DNA of 64,000 nt, from NCBI RefSeq assembly GCF_022201045.2, contig NC_068558.1, positions 47,657,501-47,721,500 of the forward strand, read 5' to 3'. The stretch is from Citrus sinensis. Its lineage: Eukaryota > Streptophyta > Magnoliopsida > Sapindales > Rutaceae. How positions within the stretch are numbered: position 1 is the stretch's first letter; each line of letters starts with the position of its first letter. The notes below the pieces were generated by a model. The model was given only the letters and a program-made list of their open reading frames with translations. It had not been told where the DNA came from and did no database searches. This document shows, piece after piece, positions 36,737 through 49,332 of the stretch. Position numbers and translations under genes: made by a program.

Positions 36737-37330
36737 GAAAAAAGAGAAGCACACCACTGGTTTACAAGACAAAAAAGCTGAGGCAGAAAACGATAAAGAA
36801 AAAGCCTTGAAGAAGAAAGGAACTTTAACTAAGCCACCCCATTTATGAATAAGGAAAAAGGAAAGAGAGGAGAGAAAACCAAAAGACTCAAAACAAAGAC
36901 AAGAAGTTTATGTATTGTAAGAATCCATAATTAGAAGACTCAGTGTGTAGCTGACTGTGTTTATATCTTGGTCTTAAGCTATCTAATCCTTCTATCTGGG
37001 CCTGGTTTCAGTTACAAAACCACTCAGTGCTTTTGTCTTCTCACTCGCTCCTCCGTTGAATGGAAACACTTGGGTGGTTTTTTTCCCTTTTTTCTTTTTT
37101 TTTTTTTTCTTTTGGCTTCTGTTGTTGTTGTTGGTGTTGTCGTTATGTTATGCGTTTCTTTGCTCGCTCGCTCTCAAGACCCCTGAATCAGACGTTACCA
37201 AATCCCCAAAATCGCTTTCTCCGAGCCATTTTGTATTCCCTTTGCGTTCTCTTCCCACTCCACTCCACTGCACTCCGCGCTAGAGTCTAGTAGTCTACTC
37301 TCGCTCTCTCTCTCTCTTTATGATTTTTCA
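36737..37330 (-). promoter_or_regulatory. ARF 5' leader and promoter region
   Basis: Sequence upstream of the ARF ATG on the minus strand. It includes poly-T, (GTT)n and a (CT)n tract around 37300-37318, which on the coding strand is GA-rich. The transcription start is not determined. Confidence 0.4.
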
Positions 37331-40300
37331 TTTTTTTCTCCCATAAATAATATTATTGCTGCATAATAACAAAAGATGCAACATAAAAATTATTCTTTTC
37401 ACTATTTTCATACTCAAACCTTTCACATATAATGTACCATATTAGTATAAAAATAACCTTTTATATTGATTACAATCTACAAAGATATTTTAATTTAAGA
37501 TTTATTATAACTTCATATACATATATTCATAATAAATCTATTAAGATTATCTTAGAAATTTACTCTCATCATCAACATTAACTATATATATTTAAATTTA
37601 ATGAACAAAGATAAAATTGACTCAAACTAATGCCTCAATCTTATTGAGAGCACCAATCCTTTGACCAGTAGTACATGTACATATTTTGCACAATATTGTT
37701 AAATTACACATTTTAATAGGGTTGAGGAAATTATCACTTTGTACAGTAAAATATAAAAAAATATAAAAATGTACTATGCATGGTGGGTTTCATTTTTTAA
37801 CAAAGTATTAAAATAAGTGATATGCTAGCAATAATTGGTCATGTGAAAAAATACGAATGCTTATCGGTAGAAGTTTTTTTTTTTTTTTTTGGGTCATTCA
37901 TTGTATATATTAATTGCTTTTTGTTCTTATGAACGCTAATTAATATCATTAATATCAATATGAATTACAATTTACATATATTGTAACTGCATTGACGAAT
38001 GCGTTTCATCAGCTCATCACGCTATGCGGCTACGGAACTTATTCATAGAATAACATTCACATGATTGTTGCCAAAATATTATAATTCTGTCACAAATTAC
38101 AAATTCGGTTTTTAAGAAATTCAATAAATCTCTGAAATTACTTTTAATTTCTCAGCTACCTAACCCCGGTTAATTTTACACTGGAACTAGGGATCACGGG
38201 ATTGCCGTACATCACTCTGGGGAGAGCGAGCCACTGCCGTCTGATAAAGGCGGCGAAGCCAGCGGTTGACTAGCATCATAACACGTCACATCACTGACAC
38301 GTCCCGACCCAAGGCTGCCGTTAGAAAACGTGAGGTCTTGATGGTAAAATAATTTTTATATTGGAGTGGAGCGCCGTTCCGTTCCGTTCCGTTATAATTT
38401 AACGATGTCGTCAATTTTTTTCTCCTTTTTACCCTTTGTGGGCCGTAGCGCTGTTTGTCCTCATCGTGGCAGGCAATCTTGTTGGCTCGTGTAAACCCGG
38501 CAGAGCATTTTTGGTCTTTTAATTTCGTTTTTATTTATTTATTTATTTTTCCATTGGGGGTAATTTTCGTGGTTGGTTGGCTTTTGACATTATACCCTTA
38601 GTAATTGACACGTGTTGCTACAGGTCGTGGGGCCACTAGCTCTTGTTGGACTTAAAGCCTGCGGCGCTCTTCTGATGGCGTGAAAAGAACGCGCTTAAAT
38701 TTGGAAATTGGATCATGACGCTTTATGCGAGCAACTTGCGAAAATGGAGATCAAGGATAATGTCAGTTACATTTTCCTTTTTATTTTACCACTGTGACAA
38801 ATTGGGCATATAATTAACTAACATCTATATAATAACCAATTAGTAAACCTATGTAATATTATTTGCAGCCTGTAAAAATGTAAAATTATTTGGCGGGGGG
38901 TGGAGAGTGCAAGTCACGCTAATAACGAGAGCGTGGGCTTTGCTTTGAAAACAGTGTAACTGATGTACTGATATCCGACCATGCCGATCAGTTAGGTGGT
39001 CCACATCCACGTCTGAATGCGAAGATCGTAAAGTTAAGCCACGTGGTTTGGTCGATTTCGTACCTACGCGTCGTCTGGCGAGTAGCTTGCCCTTTTCTGA
39101 TGCAGGACATTCTGTTTCCAATTTCTTAAACAATGCGATTTTATTTTTTGGGGAGCACTTAAACAATGCAATATTTTCAAATATGCCATCAATGTAATAC
39201 AATTAACCCCGTAAATAAATTGATTTTCTTATTTAACTTAACGATTTACATTTTCAGGAATTTTACTATGCACACGGCGAGTTTTTATTTAAGAGAGTTT
39301 TGTTGTGAAGCTCATTGTACCAAATCACACCTTTGCATATGAAAATTTTTAAAATATATTAAATGTACCATATTAGTCATATAATAAGTAAATCATAATA
39401 TAATATGAGTGCATTTATTTTCAAAAATCATCATGTAAGTGATGATTATATTAAATAAAAAATACATGTTATACATGTATTAGTTGGTTGTATTAATTAT
39501 TATATAGTCTAGAACTTCTCCTCTACAAATACACATATCATAAGAAACTTAATGAGAGTTTTGAGATTCTATAAACTTTAGTGGAGTGGTCTATTAATTA
39601 TTAGGATTTAAATTTAGTGTTTATCTAAATTTTTTACTAACCTTTAAGATACAATTGACAGTTATTAAATAAGAATATAAAATTAATTAAATATTAATAA
39701 TATATTAATATATATATTTGTTGCAAAAAATTTATAAAGAATTAAGTACAACTTATTATTTAGGATTTAGATTTAATATTGAACTAACTCTAAAATTCTA
39801 TTTTCACAAGTCCACGAGGTGATATTTGCATTATGAATTTAACCAGAGAGAGAGAGAGAGAGAGAGAGAATAGTCTCTATATGCTTTAACCCACGGAAGT
39901 GGGCAGTAGCAAAGCTGGTATGGGATCAGTTGGGGACTGTGCAGCTGGCTTTAGAAAAATTTTTAAGAATGATTTAAATTAGACCTCATTTTCTTTGAAT
40001 TTGTGGAAGGTTTTTTCTTTCTGAGTTTTAAAATTATGAAAATATCCTAGCTGATTATGAAAAGTTTAGTATTTAATCTTGGTTCAAAAAATTGAATTTA
40101 CTTACCTATAATTCAGAAACTAATTTTTTTTTGTAGAAATAAATAAATGAATACTATAGTTATATTGTCATATATTATTATTTGAATTTTTTGAAATTGC
40201 ATTGTACTCGCTCTCTCTCTCTCTCTTTTTTTTTTTTTTTAAGTTTAGGATGCTCATGAAAAATCACACTCATTAAACATTAATCCTTACCATCTATTCT

Positions 40301-41345
40301 TATTTGAACTTAAATGACCACTGGTACAAGATATATTCACGTTTCTAAACTACATTTACGAGATGAAGTTGTATTATACATTGATCACTTCCCAAATGAA
40401 AAAAATTTTCCTGCAACGTGCCTGGAGGTAACTGGTAACTGGACAATAATTATTTTAAAAAATAAGTCATAATTTATAAATAAGAAGGGCTGCAACTAAT
40501 TTCATTGTTTATTTGCTTTTTAAAAATATTATTCAAGATAACTGAATTCCTTTTTTTTTTTTTCATTCAAGATAATTAGAACTAAATATTATTACTGTCT
40601 GGCAAGTTTGTGGTTTAACCAAACTAATGAAGGCCAAAATGATATTATTGTATTTTTTTAAGAAGGAAATTAAAAAATTATGCTGTACAGGTATATGTTA
40701 GTGCGCGTGAATAATATTCCTTGCTTTTGATTATTTTAAAATAATAATAATTAAATAATAGTAAAGGGGAAGAGATCAATTACTATTAAGATTTGATTAA
40801 GTTTCATATGTATTAATTTAATTAAAGTATAACATGGACCGTTCCTTTCAAGCAATACAAACAAATTAATTTAAAATAATATAACGGGCGCACGGATGAG
40901 AATATTTTGATTTTTCATATATTAAGAAAAGCTTAGTGGTGGAGTGGACTGTGGAATCCAAATCACGGCCTAAACAATGGTAATTATTTAGTCATCAACA
41001 AACGGCCAGCCTTCTATTAAGCTATGATGTTTTTTCTATTCTTAGGCAAAGGAAACAACTTCGTGATCAATTATATACACGATCAGCATCAGTCCACGCA
41101 TTATTTATTGTGCACACAATCACCATCCGTTTTTATTTGCTTATTTTTCTACTTTTTTTTAAAAAATGACACTAATTAATCAACTTTGTTTTTACGCCGT
41201 CTGATTGATGAGCAATTGTTGTTCGCGTCATTTTTGGACTAAATGTTGAAGTGTGAAATGAATCTAATGCATCTTGCAGGGTTAAGGCTTCTTTTCTACT
41301 TTATTTTAATTTTATATTTTTTTCGGAGAACAAAAGATAAAAGAG
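37331..41345. other. Gene-poor intergenic region
   Basis: AT-rich DNA with no supported gene. Simple repeats: GTTCC x3-4 near 38375-38392, (GA)n at 39845-39869, (CT)n near 40210-40225, and poly-T runs. The slightly GC-richer stretch 38140-38720 has no recognisable coding content. Confidence 0.5.
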
Positions 41346-42600
41346 ACAATGTCATTAAGAACCAATCAACTTTAACCATCCCTCAAATGAAGATTTTATT
41401 CTTGTTTGCTTTGCATCTTTCTAATGCTAAGCAACTCTTTTGACTAATTAATTCTAGAGTGAGAAAAAGAACAATTTCTTCATTTGACCATATATATAGT
41501 CTTTTTTTAGTGAAGGTGCCTTTTTTTTTTTCATGTGGATACGCTACTAAACTATGCGATTTAACAAAATCAGTGTAGAAATACTATTAAACCGCACGGT
41601 TTAAATCTTCATTTTGTTAAAGTGGGGATGTTCTCACTAAAGAATAACTCTATATATAATAAGATGTTTTTTAATTTCATTTTTTTTTAAATTTTGACAT
41701 AAATTTTGAGTTATTAATTTCATTTAATTAAATAGTAGATGTGGAAAGTTAAAGTAGCATTTAATCGTGTTAAAAAATTTTGATGATTAAATTTTAAGAG
41801 AGTATGTCATTAAGAACCAATCAACTTCAACCAACCTTCAAATGAATATTTTATTCTTAATTACTTTGCATCTTTTCAATACTAAGCAACTCTTCTCGAC
41901 TAATTAACCTTAGTGTGAGGAAAAGATCAATTTCTTTATTTAGCCTTGTGTGTATGTGCCACTAGGCCTTTGGCCAAAGTGGTTGGGCGTGAGGGCAGCG
42001 GTTCAAGCCCCCACAAAAAGTATTGTGGGGGTTAAAATATTTATAAGTCATTATCTCTTGCGAAATGCGAGTGGAGCAGACACATCCCTCGTCTGTGAGG
42101 GTTATATTGTCTGGGCATGTACTCCATTTAATTTAATGTAATAATGTAAGTTTCAATTATATATGTCTGATTTTAAATATCGGCATGTACTCTATTTAAT
42201 TTAATGTAATAATATAAGTCCCAATTATGTATGTCTAATTGTAAATATCAGTGTAATGTCTGCTATAATAACAGTTGTAAATATTTGTGCAACACAGTAA
42301 TCTGATGTATAACCAGTATTAAAAAAAAAAAAACTTTGTCTGTATGTACGTAGTGACATCCTTACTTTATTAAAGTGAAAAATATCATCACCAAAGAATA
42401 CTCTATGTATAGGAAGAGATTATTTCAACTTAATTCGTTATTTTTAGTTATTTCAAGTTAATATTTTCCTTAAAATTTTGACGTGGGTTTTGAGTTAATG
42501 ATTTCATACAATCAAATAATAGATGTAGAAAATCAAAGTAGCATTTAATAATAGTAAAAAAATCTCCTAATGATTAAATTTTAATGAAATTTCAAACATT
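41346..42600. repeat. Two-unit tandem duplication, second unit split by a SINE
   Basis: Block 41346-41495 (GTCATTAAGAACCAATCAAC..., GCAACTCTT, AATTTCTTCATTT) recurs at about 41808-41945 with roughly 10-15% differences. Block 41620-41790 (AAAGAATAACTCTATATATA, TTTTGAGTTA, AAAGTAGCATTTAAT, TGATTAAATTTTAA) recurs at about 42385-42590. The order is A1-B1-A2-B2, so a unit of about 450 bases is duplicated head to tail, and the SINE at 41957-42333 lies between A2 and B2. Confidence 0.75.
41957..42333 (+). mobile_element. SINE retrotransposon, copy 1
   Basis: Starts TGCCACTAGGCCTTTGGCC, has a polymerase III B-box-like GGTTCAAGCCC near 42000, and ends in a poly-A tail. Flanks are TTGTGTGTATG (41946-41956) and TTGTCTGTATG (42336-42346), a TSD with one mismatch. 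Compared with copy 2 (55043-55377) it shares GCGAAATGCGAGTGGA, TGTCTGGGCATGTACT and the 3' end CAGTAATCTGATGT...CAGTATTAAAA. It differs by an internal duplication of about 65 bases (GGCATGTACTC...AAATATC at 42115 and 42182). Confidence 0.85.
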
Positions 42601-43911
42601 TTGAATTTTATTCAAATAGTAAATTAAAAATTAGTGTAGTTCTAAAATTCTTGCTTTTTTTTTTTTTTTGGTATTGGGATAATAGAAAAAATTTCTATTA
42701 GAACCATTTTGACAATGCCAGATTAATTCTTGGTCCAGACTTAAGTAAGTCAATATTAAGACTGATTATATACTAATTGCTAGCAATTTCAATAAGTATA
42801 TTTAATCTTAAACAACAAGGGATATGAACAAGATGACGGATCGACCAATGACATTGAGGATGGTGTATTTTTATTCTCTCATATATAATTTTTTTTTTTT
42901 TTGGGGCCAATGAGGTTATATAAATCTAAAATAACTTAATGATGTTGGACTGCATCTTTAGATCAATATTATAAAGGAGATTATTGCTTTAATTTCACGT
43001 TACAGTTGACTCTTGCCACCTCTCAAGGGTTAATAAATCTAACTCCCACATTCACTTTAAAAAAAATTAATTTAATTTATCTTATCTTATTAAGTTCATA
43101 TCTTATCCATCCGATCTGAAGATGCCATTAAGATCAGAGATTTGATCCCTGAATTGTTGTCAAACAAAAAAATACTTATCGGATCATTTGATGACAAAAG
43201 CAAAGCAAAATAAATATTTTTTAATTTTTTTTGGTTTAACTTCATTTAAGCGCTTCTATGATTCTGTGCTTGTCAAATAATTTTGTTGTCAAAGCTTTGG
43301 TATCTTAGCAGAATCTTCTGAATTGCTCCCATTATTTTGAACTGTTAAAAGATAATAATAATAATAACTATTATTATAATAATAAAGCATTAAAGCTACT
43401 TTCTTAAAGGGGAAATGTTAAGGTTAAAAAATAAATAACAGGTAACTAAAAAGTTGACCTCCCAGTCCCAGAGGCTGGAAGACAATGTGCCCTACTTTCT
43501 GTAACATAATAAAATGGAAAATGCATGATTGGTGGGACTGGTGACTTTGGGTGCATGCCCCATGTGGAGACCAATTCAGTTTGTGTTTCTTCCTCAGCTG
43601 CCCTAAAATGTTTACACATAATGAGGCCTCAGCCAATCTGGATCCTCCCTTTATTCCCACCATTCATTAAATTACTGTATTTCATCTGTAGGGTAGGTAG
43701 GTACCCTGCGAAATTATTAGGGAATAAACATTATTATTACTTTTGTTTGCATCTTGGTTCCCGAGGAACCTTAAAGAAAGAAAAAAAAAAAAAAGTAACA
43801 CCTGACCCTCATATGAGGCTGCAAAAACTTGCGATTCATGTTAAAACATGTGAAAACCATCATCATCATCATGGGCATCAAATTCACCATTAAGAAAAAA
43901 GTATATGTATC

Positions 43912-43944
<33 letters not shown>

Positions 43945-46121
43945 TTGTTGATAAGGTGTTTTTTTTATTATTATTTTTTTAATCCTCCGTATAGAAGAAA
44001 TTTGGATTCTTTTTTCGCAAATAATATTTTATTTGTTTTGCTTTTAAAACATCCAATAAGCCTGAATGAGGAGGTCCAATGAGGGAGTGGTAAGTGGGAG
44101 AATTTCTGTCCAGTATCCGTACTTTTACTTTTGACCAAAGTTTCACTCGGCCTTGAGATCCATTGGCTCTCCGTTTCATCCTTAATCTTTTTCGCTGCCT
44201 TTTCGCTTCAAATTCATGTCACCTTCACTTAACACATCTGAAAGAAGAAAAAGTTGTTAAGACCTTATGCGGAAGTTGTTGGGAGAAAAAAGAAAAAGAA
44301 AAGAAAAGAAAAAGAAATTTCATGTGGGTATCCCTTCACTTTGATTTTCTTAATTATTTAATTCACAAAAGCACAATTGTCCTATTTTAAGAATAAACAG
44401 AGAGAAAAAAAAAAGAAAAAAAGAAAGGCGAATAACAAAGGGAATAATAGTGGAGAGAAATTCCAAACATTATTAGGCACGTACAGGGTCACATGGATGA
44501 CAGATAATTGGTCAAATAGGATAAAGTTACCGCTTAGAAAAATTATGATAATCAGTAAGTTGTAATTGGACAATAAAAGGCATAATGGGATATAAATTTA
44601 AGTGTTAAAAAAAATTAGGCCATCATATCGAGTGGGGGGAAGTGGGTGTGGGCCCAATTATGTGGCTTAACCCGGACCATCCGACCGTGGGTCAGATGAG
44701 ACATAATACTACGATCATGATTACCTCCGTACCATTATTCGCGATGAGGACACTCCCTGTGTTTTATTTATCTGTTTATTTATTTATTATTATTATTTGA
44801 AAATAATTTTTTTTAAAATACTGACATATTACAATCAAAATTTTACTAATACTTATAATCAGATAGTAATTGAAAATTTTTTTTATGATTTTAATATGGT
44901 ACAACCTAAACAATACCCTCACTTAATACTAGAGAAAAATATATTCTGCTCCAAAGTAGGGAGTCAAATAAACCCTTATCAAAAGAGGAGTCAGAGTCCC
45001 AACAATGGCTGAGACTCGAATTCATAAGCTCATAAGCCCAAGGTTATAAGGAAACTTGAAATTAAGCCAAACCAATTTTCAGAATTACATATTAACAAGC
45101 AACAAAGCCAACAAATTGTTGATAGGAAGAACTGGCAGTGGAAGTCAGTTGGGCAGTCTTTCCAAACCCACCACAAACATTTGCTCCAATGCTTTTAAAC
45201 AAATATGATTATCATAATTTGTGTCGCAGAACAGTGGGATAGTGTTTCCACAATGAATTTAATGATTAGCATATTGAAATTTTGTCATCAGTTGCGACCT
45301 TTAATTAATTGGAAATAATATGAAACGGCTTACTAAGAGTTAATGCAGGTCATCCGAGCTCAGTAGCACCGCATAATTCCAAGAAGGATGTAATGACTTG
45401 TGGGGTATGTATACTAAACAAATTAGAAAACTCTTTGGATTTAATCAAATATAGTTAGATTAAATAAACTCGGTTCATTATTCGTCCATTATTTAAATAG
45501 TGGTGCAAATAAATAAATTATTTATGACCTTACGGGCCACTATCATTTTAAGCGTTGGGCCGTACGGGTACCATACGGCCAGACGAGAGCGTAGATCCCT
45601 TAGGCATTATGCAAAGAGAAGGCTGAAATGCCACACAACTCTCACATATTACGTTTTCAGGCAGGGCATATAATACCAAACAACACTGGATATATATATA
45701 TAATTGGGTTTCTCCCATGGGCAAGAAGCCCAATTACCTAAGGGCCCATGGCAAAAAAATCAAGTCGTCTTCGCAATCTCTCGTTCTCGTGTAGACACGC
45801 AAATGTCTTACACTTTGAATTAATAACTCAAAAGATGCAAATTTTTTGTTTGTTACGGAAGTGAAAAATGAAAATCACGCAGCATCGTTTGAAAGGGTGG
45901 GAATAGGACGACAGAGCCGTCCCCATCACTTCAGCATCCTTGTTATAGATAAAAACTCCCTAAAAACACAGAAACCTCTTGCTCCGGTAAGACAGATGCC
46001 ATTTTATGACAAAGCATGTTCTCTCCTGATTGAACCTTCCATATTTCTAATTCAACTAATTTATTTATTTATTTATTTTTGGGGTTAATGTTAGAAGACA
46101 CATAAACTCACCATAAATCTG
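42601..46121. other. Gene-poor intergenic region
   Basis: AT-rich. Contains (CAT)n near 43858-43872 and (ATT)n at 43918-43944. The stretch 45350-45790 is less AT-rich but shows no recognisable frame or element ends. No gene supported. Confidence 0.45.
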
Positions 46122-46129
46122 TCTTGGTC

Positions 46130-47837
46130 TAGAGATGGCAAAAGTCCGGGTCGGGTCCGGGTTTGGAGCTGCCCGGGACCGACCCGGATATCAAATGTAG
46201 CTACCCGGACCCGCACCGTGCCCGGAATTTTTCTATGCGGGCCGGGCACATGCCCGGCACTATCCAGGCACGGGTTTTTTCCGGGTTTTCTCTACCCGGA
46301 TTTGAGTGGTGATAACTGATGAATTTGAGTGGTCATAATATATGGGACAAAATCAGAAACGCACATATTACATATAGCTTCGAAATTCACTGATTAAAGA
46401 TATTGAAATGAGGATTCATTAAAAGCCTTTTTCCCACTTGCAAACCCAACTTGCAAGTAGATGTAGAATGCATTGATAATTATGGTGGTGATGATGCTGA
46501 AAACAATGATGGCTTTGTGTCTGAGGATCTTGGAGAGAGCATGAATAAAAACCACAATGACTACTCTCATGGCTGGTTACTATCGGGAGATGAACAAGAC
46601 AACGTTGAAGAAGAGTTCTGGAAGGCTGCGGAGGACCAACAACCTGAGTCTACTAAAGATGTCTGTGTGATGGAAAAAGATTCCCAATCTCAAGACCAGC
46701 ATGCCCCAGATGTCAAAATATCTGCCAGGACGGGAGTTGGCTTGCAAGAGCTGCTGGAAATTATTGATGAAAGGCTGAAGACACTGGACGATTAGCAAAA
46801 GTCTCCAAATGTAGTTGAAAGGGATTTCTTTAATAAAAAATGGAGGCCTCCTCGCACAGAGGACAGTAGTGTGGCTGTTCAATAATAGTAGGATGTGTTA
46901 TTGATTGCGACGCACCATGTGTTGGGATGGAACAAGGGCTCAAAAGGTATTCTCTCTTCCAAGTTCCACTGCTAATATTTTTGTTGTGGAAGGAAAGCAT
47001 GTGGCATGGAGAGGGATAAGAATTTGTGCTGGAATCATTTGATACGAACAGGAAAATTGTTGAAATAAGCCTGATGAATTCATCTTCACTTGGAGGAGCA
47101 TTCTGGTGCATGCTGAACCATGCTTGGGCTGGGAGAGTTCAGATGTCTGTGGGAAGCGGTTTTGTAGTTTTGTTTCGGCTTTGGTCTTTTTTCATACATC
47201 TTTGTAGTGCCTGTGAAACATCAGAAAATATTTTGTGCAAATAAAATTTGTGTGAACCGTGAAGATTTATTACTTCTAAAAATGAGAAGAAAAGAATAAT
47301 TTTATACACCAAAGATCCAGAGATGAACTAAATGCTGCAAGCATCACTCGCTCGCTCCAGTCATCTCCGTTAAGTTATGACGATCAATTTAGCTCACCGC
47401 CAGACTGCTGTTTGCCGACACTTGGGAGTCGACGCGTGCTAGTCATTTTCTTTATCCGCCCCGTCTCATTCCCATTCGGCTATTCCAGTATTGGTGGAGA
47501 GACGGAGGGAGGAGGTGCCGATTCTGATTTCTGAGACTTGTCCCGAATTGGCGATTTAGGGTTGGTTGGCCGGTTGGGTTTGGGGGAAATTGGGTAAAGA
47601 AAAAATGCAATTTTCATTTTATATTTTTCTTTTTTTTTTTTACTTAATAAAAAAGCGGGCACGGGTCCGGGTTCCGGGTTCTTGGTGCTGTGACCGGACC
47701 CGTGCCCGGAAACAGCCGGGCATTGAAAATCAATGCCCGGATCCGCCTTTTTCATGCATGCGGGCCGGATTTTACCCGGACCGCATGTGCCGGGTCCGGT
47801 CCGGATCCGGTCCGGGCGGGCTTTTCTGCCATCTCTA
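46130..47837. mobile_element. Non-autonomous hAT-type transposon carrying a host gene fragment (Pack-hAT)
   Basis: A 1708-bp element flanked by a perfect 8-bp TSD, TCTTGGTC (46122-46129 and 47838-47845). Both ends share the 11-base inverted repeat TAGAGATGGCA. The terminal ~190 bases on each side are GC-rich with many CCCGG/CCGGG and GTCCGGGT motifs in both orientations, as in hAT subterminal transposase-binding regions. The centre (about 46395-47280) differs completely in composition: it looks like the 3' part of a host gene with its 3' UTR. No transposase is present. Confidence 0.88.
46451..46885 (+). pseudogene. Captured 3' fragment of an HflX-like GTPase gene
   Basis: An open frame from about 46451 encodes a very acidic stretch and then VKISARTGVGLQELLEIIDE, the SAxTGxGLxEL pattern of the G5 motif plus following helix in HflX/Era/Der-type GTPases. 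It stops at TAG 46793-46795, yet the same frame continues as a protein-like tail (RDFFNKKWRPPRTEDSS) to TAA at 46883-46885. The TAG is thus probably an inactivating change in a copied C-terminus. Earlier GTPase motifs (G1-G4) are absent, so the fragment covers only the last part of the gene. The acidic insert before G5 fits plant organellar HflX-like proteins, but that family choice is an inference. Confidence 0.55.
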
Positions 47838-47845
47838 TCTTGGTC

Positions 47846-49332
47846 CATCCAAATTCCAAAGAGATTGGAAGTGACATTGGACCAAGCTTAATGTTCTAAT
47901 ACTGGCCATAACATTCAAGATTTTAGCAACCAACTCCAGCATGATGCTGAACCAATATAAACATGAACTCTAGCTGACACTTAAATACAACCATACTAGG
48001 CCACCACAGAACTGGATCAAAGAAAAGAACTACCAAAACTTGCAGCAGCAGGGGAAAAAAAAATTTAAATTCGGTCACAACAGCATAACTGCTTCCATGA
48101 GTGACACAATAATGCACACATGTAACTGAAAAATGCAGGGTGAGTTTAACCTATAACTCCTTTGTCTACAACAAAGATCTACAAGTTGCTGAAACATGCA
48201 CACTGAAAAAGACAACCTGTGACAAAAAATTAAGATGGAGGTGCCTTACCCCACCACATAGGGTTCACCGTCTGATATCTATGCATGGTATAACTAAATG
48301 AGCAACTGCAACCACAAACTCCAACTGTTACAATCCCGAGAAATTGCAACAAGGAAAATGAGTTGTCGAAACCATTTATTCACATTGCATTAAGTACCTT
48401 TTGCTCACAATTCCAAGCTGACCAAAACTTCATGAAACTGACACCAGAAGAAAAATAGAAGTCTTCATGTAGATAAGATCCTGAATAATTGTATAACAAA
48501 TGATTAGATGAAGCGTCTGAGACTGCAAGCCAAATCACATGAGAAAATACAAACGAGAAACAGTAACAGGGCAGTGTCAAAGCTATGATGGAGCATCCCA
48601 AGACAACAAAAAGGTATCGGTGCCATCAGTGGCATAAGGGAGGACTTGCATAAATTTCTATAAAGGACCGTAAATTTATTCTCAGCGATGTGTACAAGTA
48701 AATAGTAAATGTGACTTCTTCCAATATTGAATAAATGGTAAGATAAGAAAATGAACTTTAAGAGAAATGTTATTAGCCAGCAAACTAACCATCTTTCTAA
48801 GGAAAAGAACAGAAAAAATGAGCTTGAATCACATCATATAGTAATACAAATCAATCAACCTAAATATTTTTCATAACAACTGTCAGTAGATGATCTGGAT
48901 CCAGGTCCATATTCTAATAACTGAAAGACCAACCAGCATAATTCTTTAAGTCCATTGGCAACAATGTTAGGGAAATAAATCGTAACTTTGAACTGTTGGG
49001 CACTTTCACAAAAAGGTACCAAACTTGCAAATTTCAAGGACATTGACATTCTTCAGTCCAGTTTGTAAAGTGTCTGCTGATTTCTAATCCTATATTATTA
49101 AGAAACATTAGATACTGAATCAGCTAAAGAAATCAGATAAATCTATTAAACAGTTCTGATTAATGAGAAATAAAACTACAACTTCCCCTTTCCTTTTGCA
49201 AGATTTGTAATTCTTGATGGGAGAAAGTATGATTATCAACCGAACAAGAACATTAGGGCTGTACTAATTACATCAAAGTTTGATTAGATAGACTCAATCT
49301 GCAGTAATAATTATGATTAGAAAACTACTCAC
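47846..49332. other. Region downstream of CAS, probable 3' UTR at its right end
   Basis: No coding region recognised. It lies just downstream of the CAS stop codon on the minus strand and probably includes the CAS 3' UTR. The sequence has higher complexity than the transposon-rich DNA to its left. Confidence 0.4.

Noticed and set aside
38849..39202. 117-codon minus-strand open frame
   Set aside because: No domain, no homologous pattern, no neighbouring exons; composition like the surrounding intergenic DNA.
43525..43893. 122-codon plus-strand frame
   Set aside because: Ends in a His run encoded by a CAT microsatellite and shows no family pattern.
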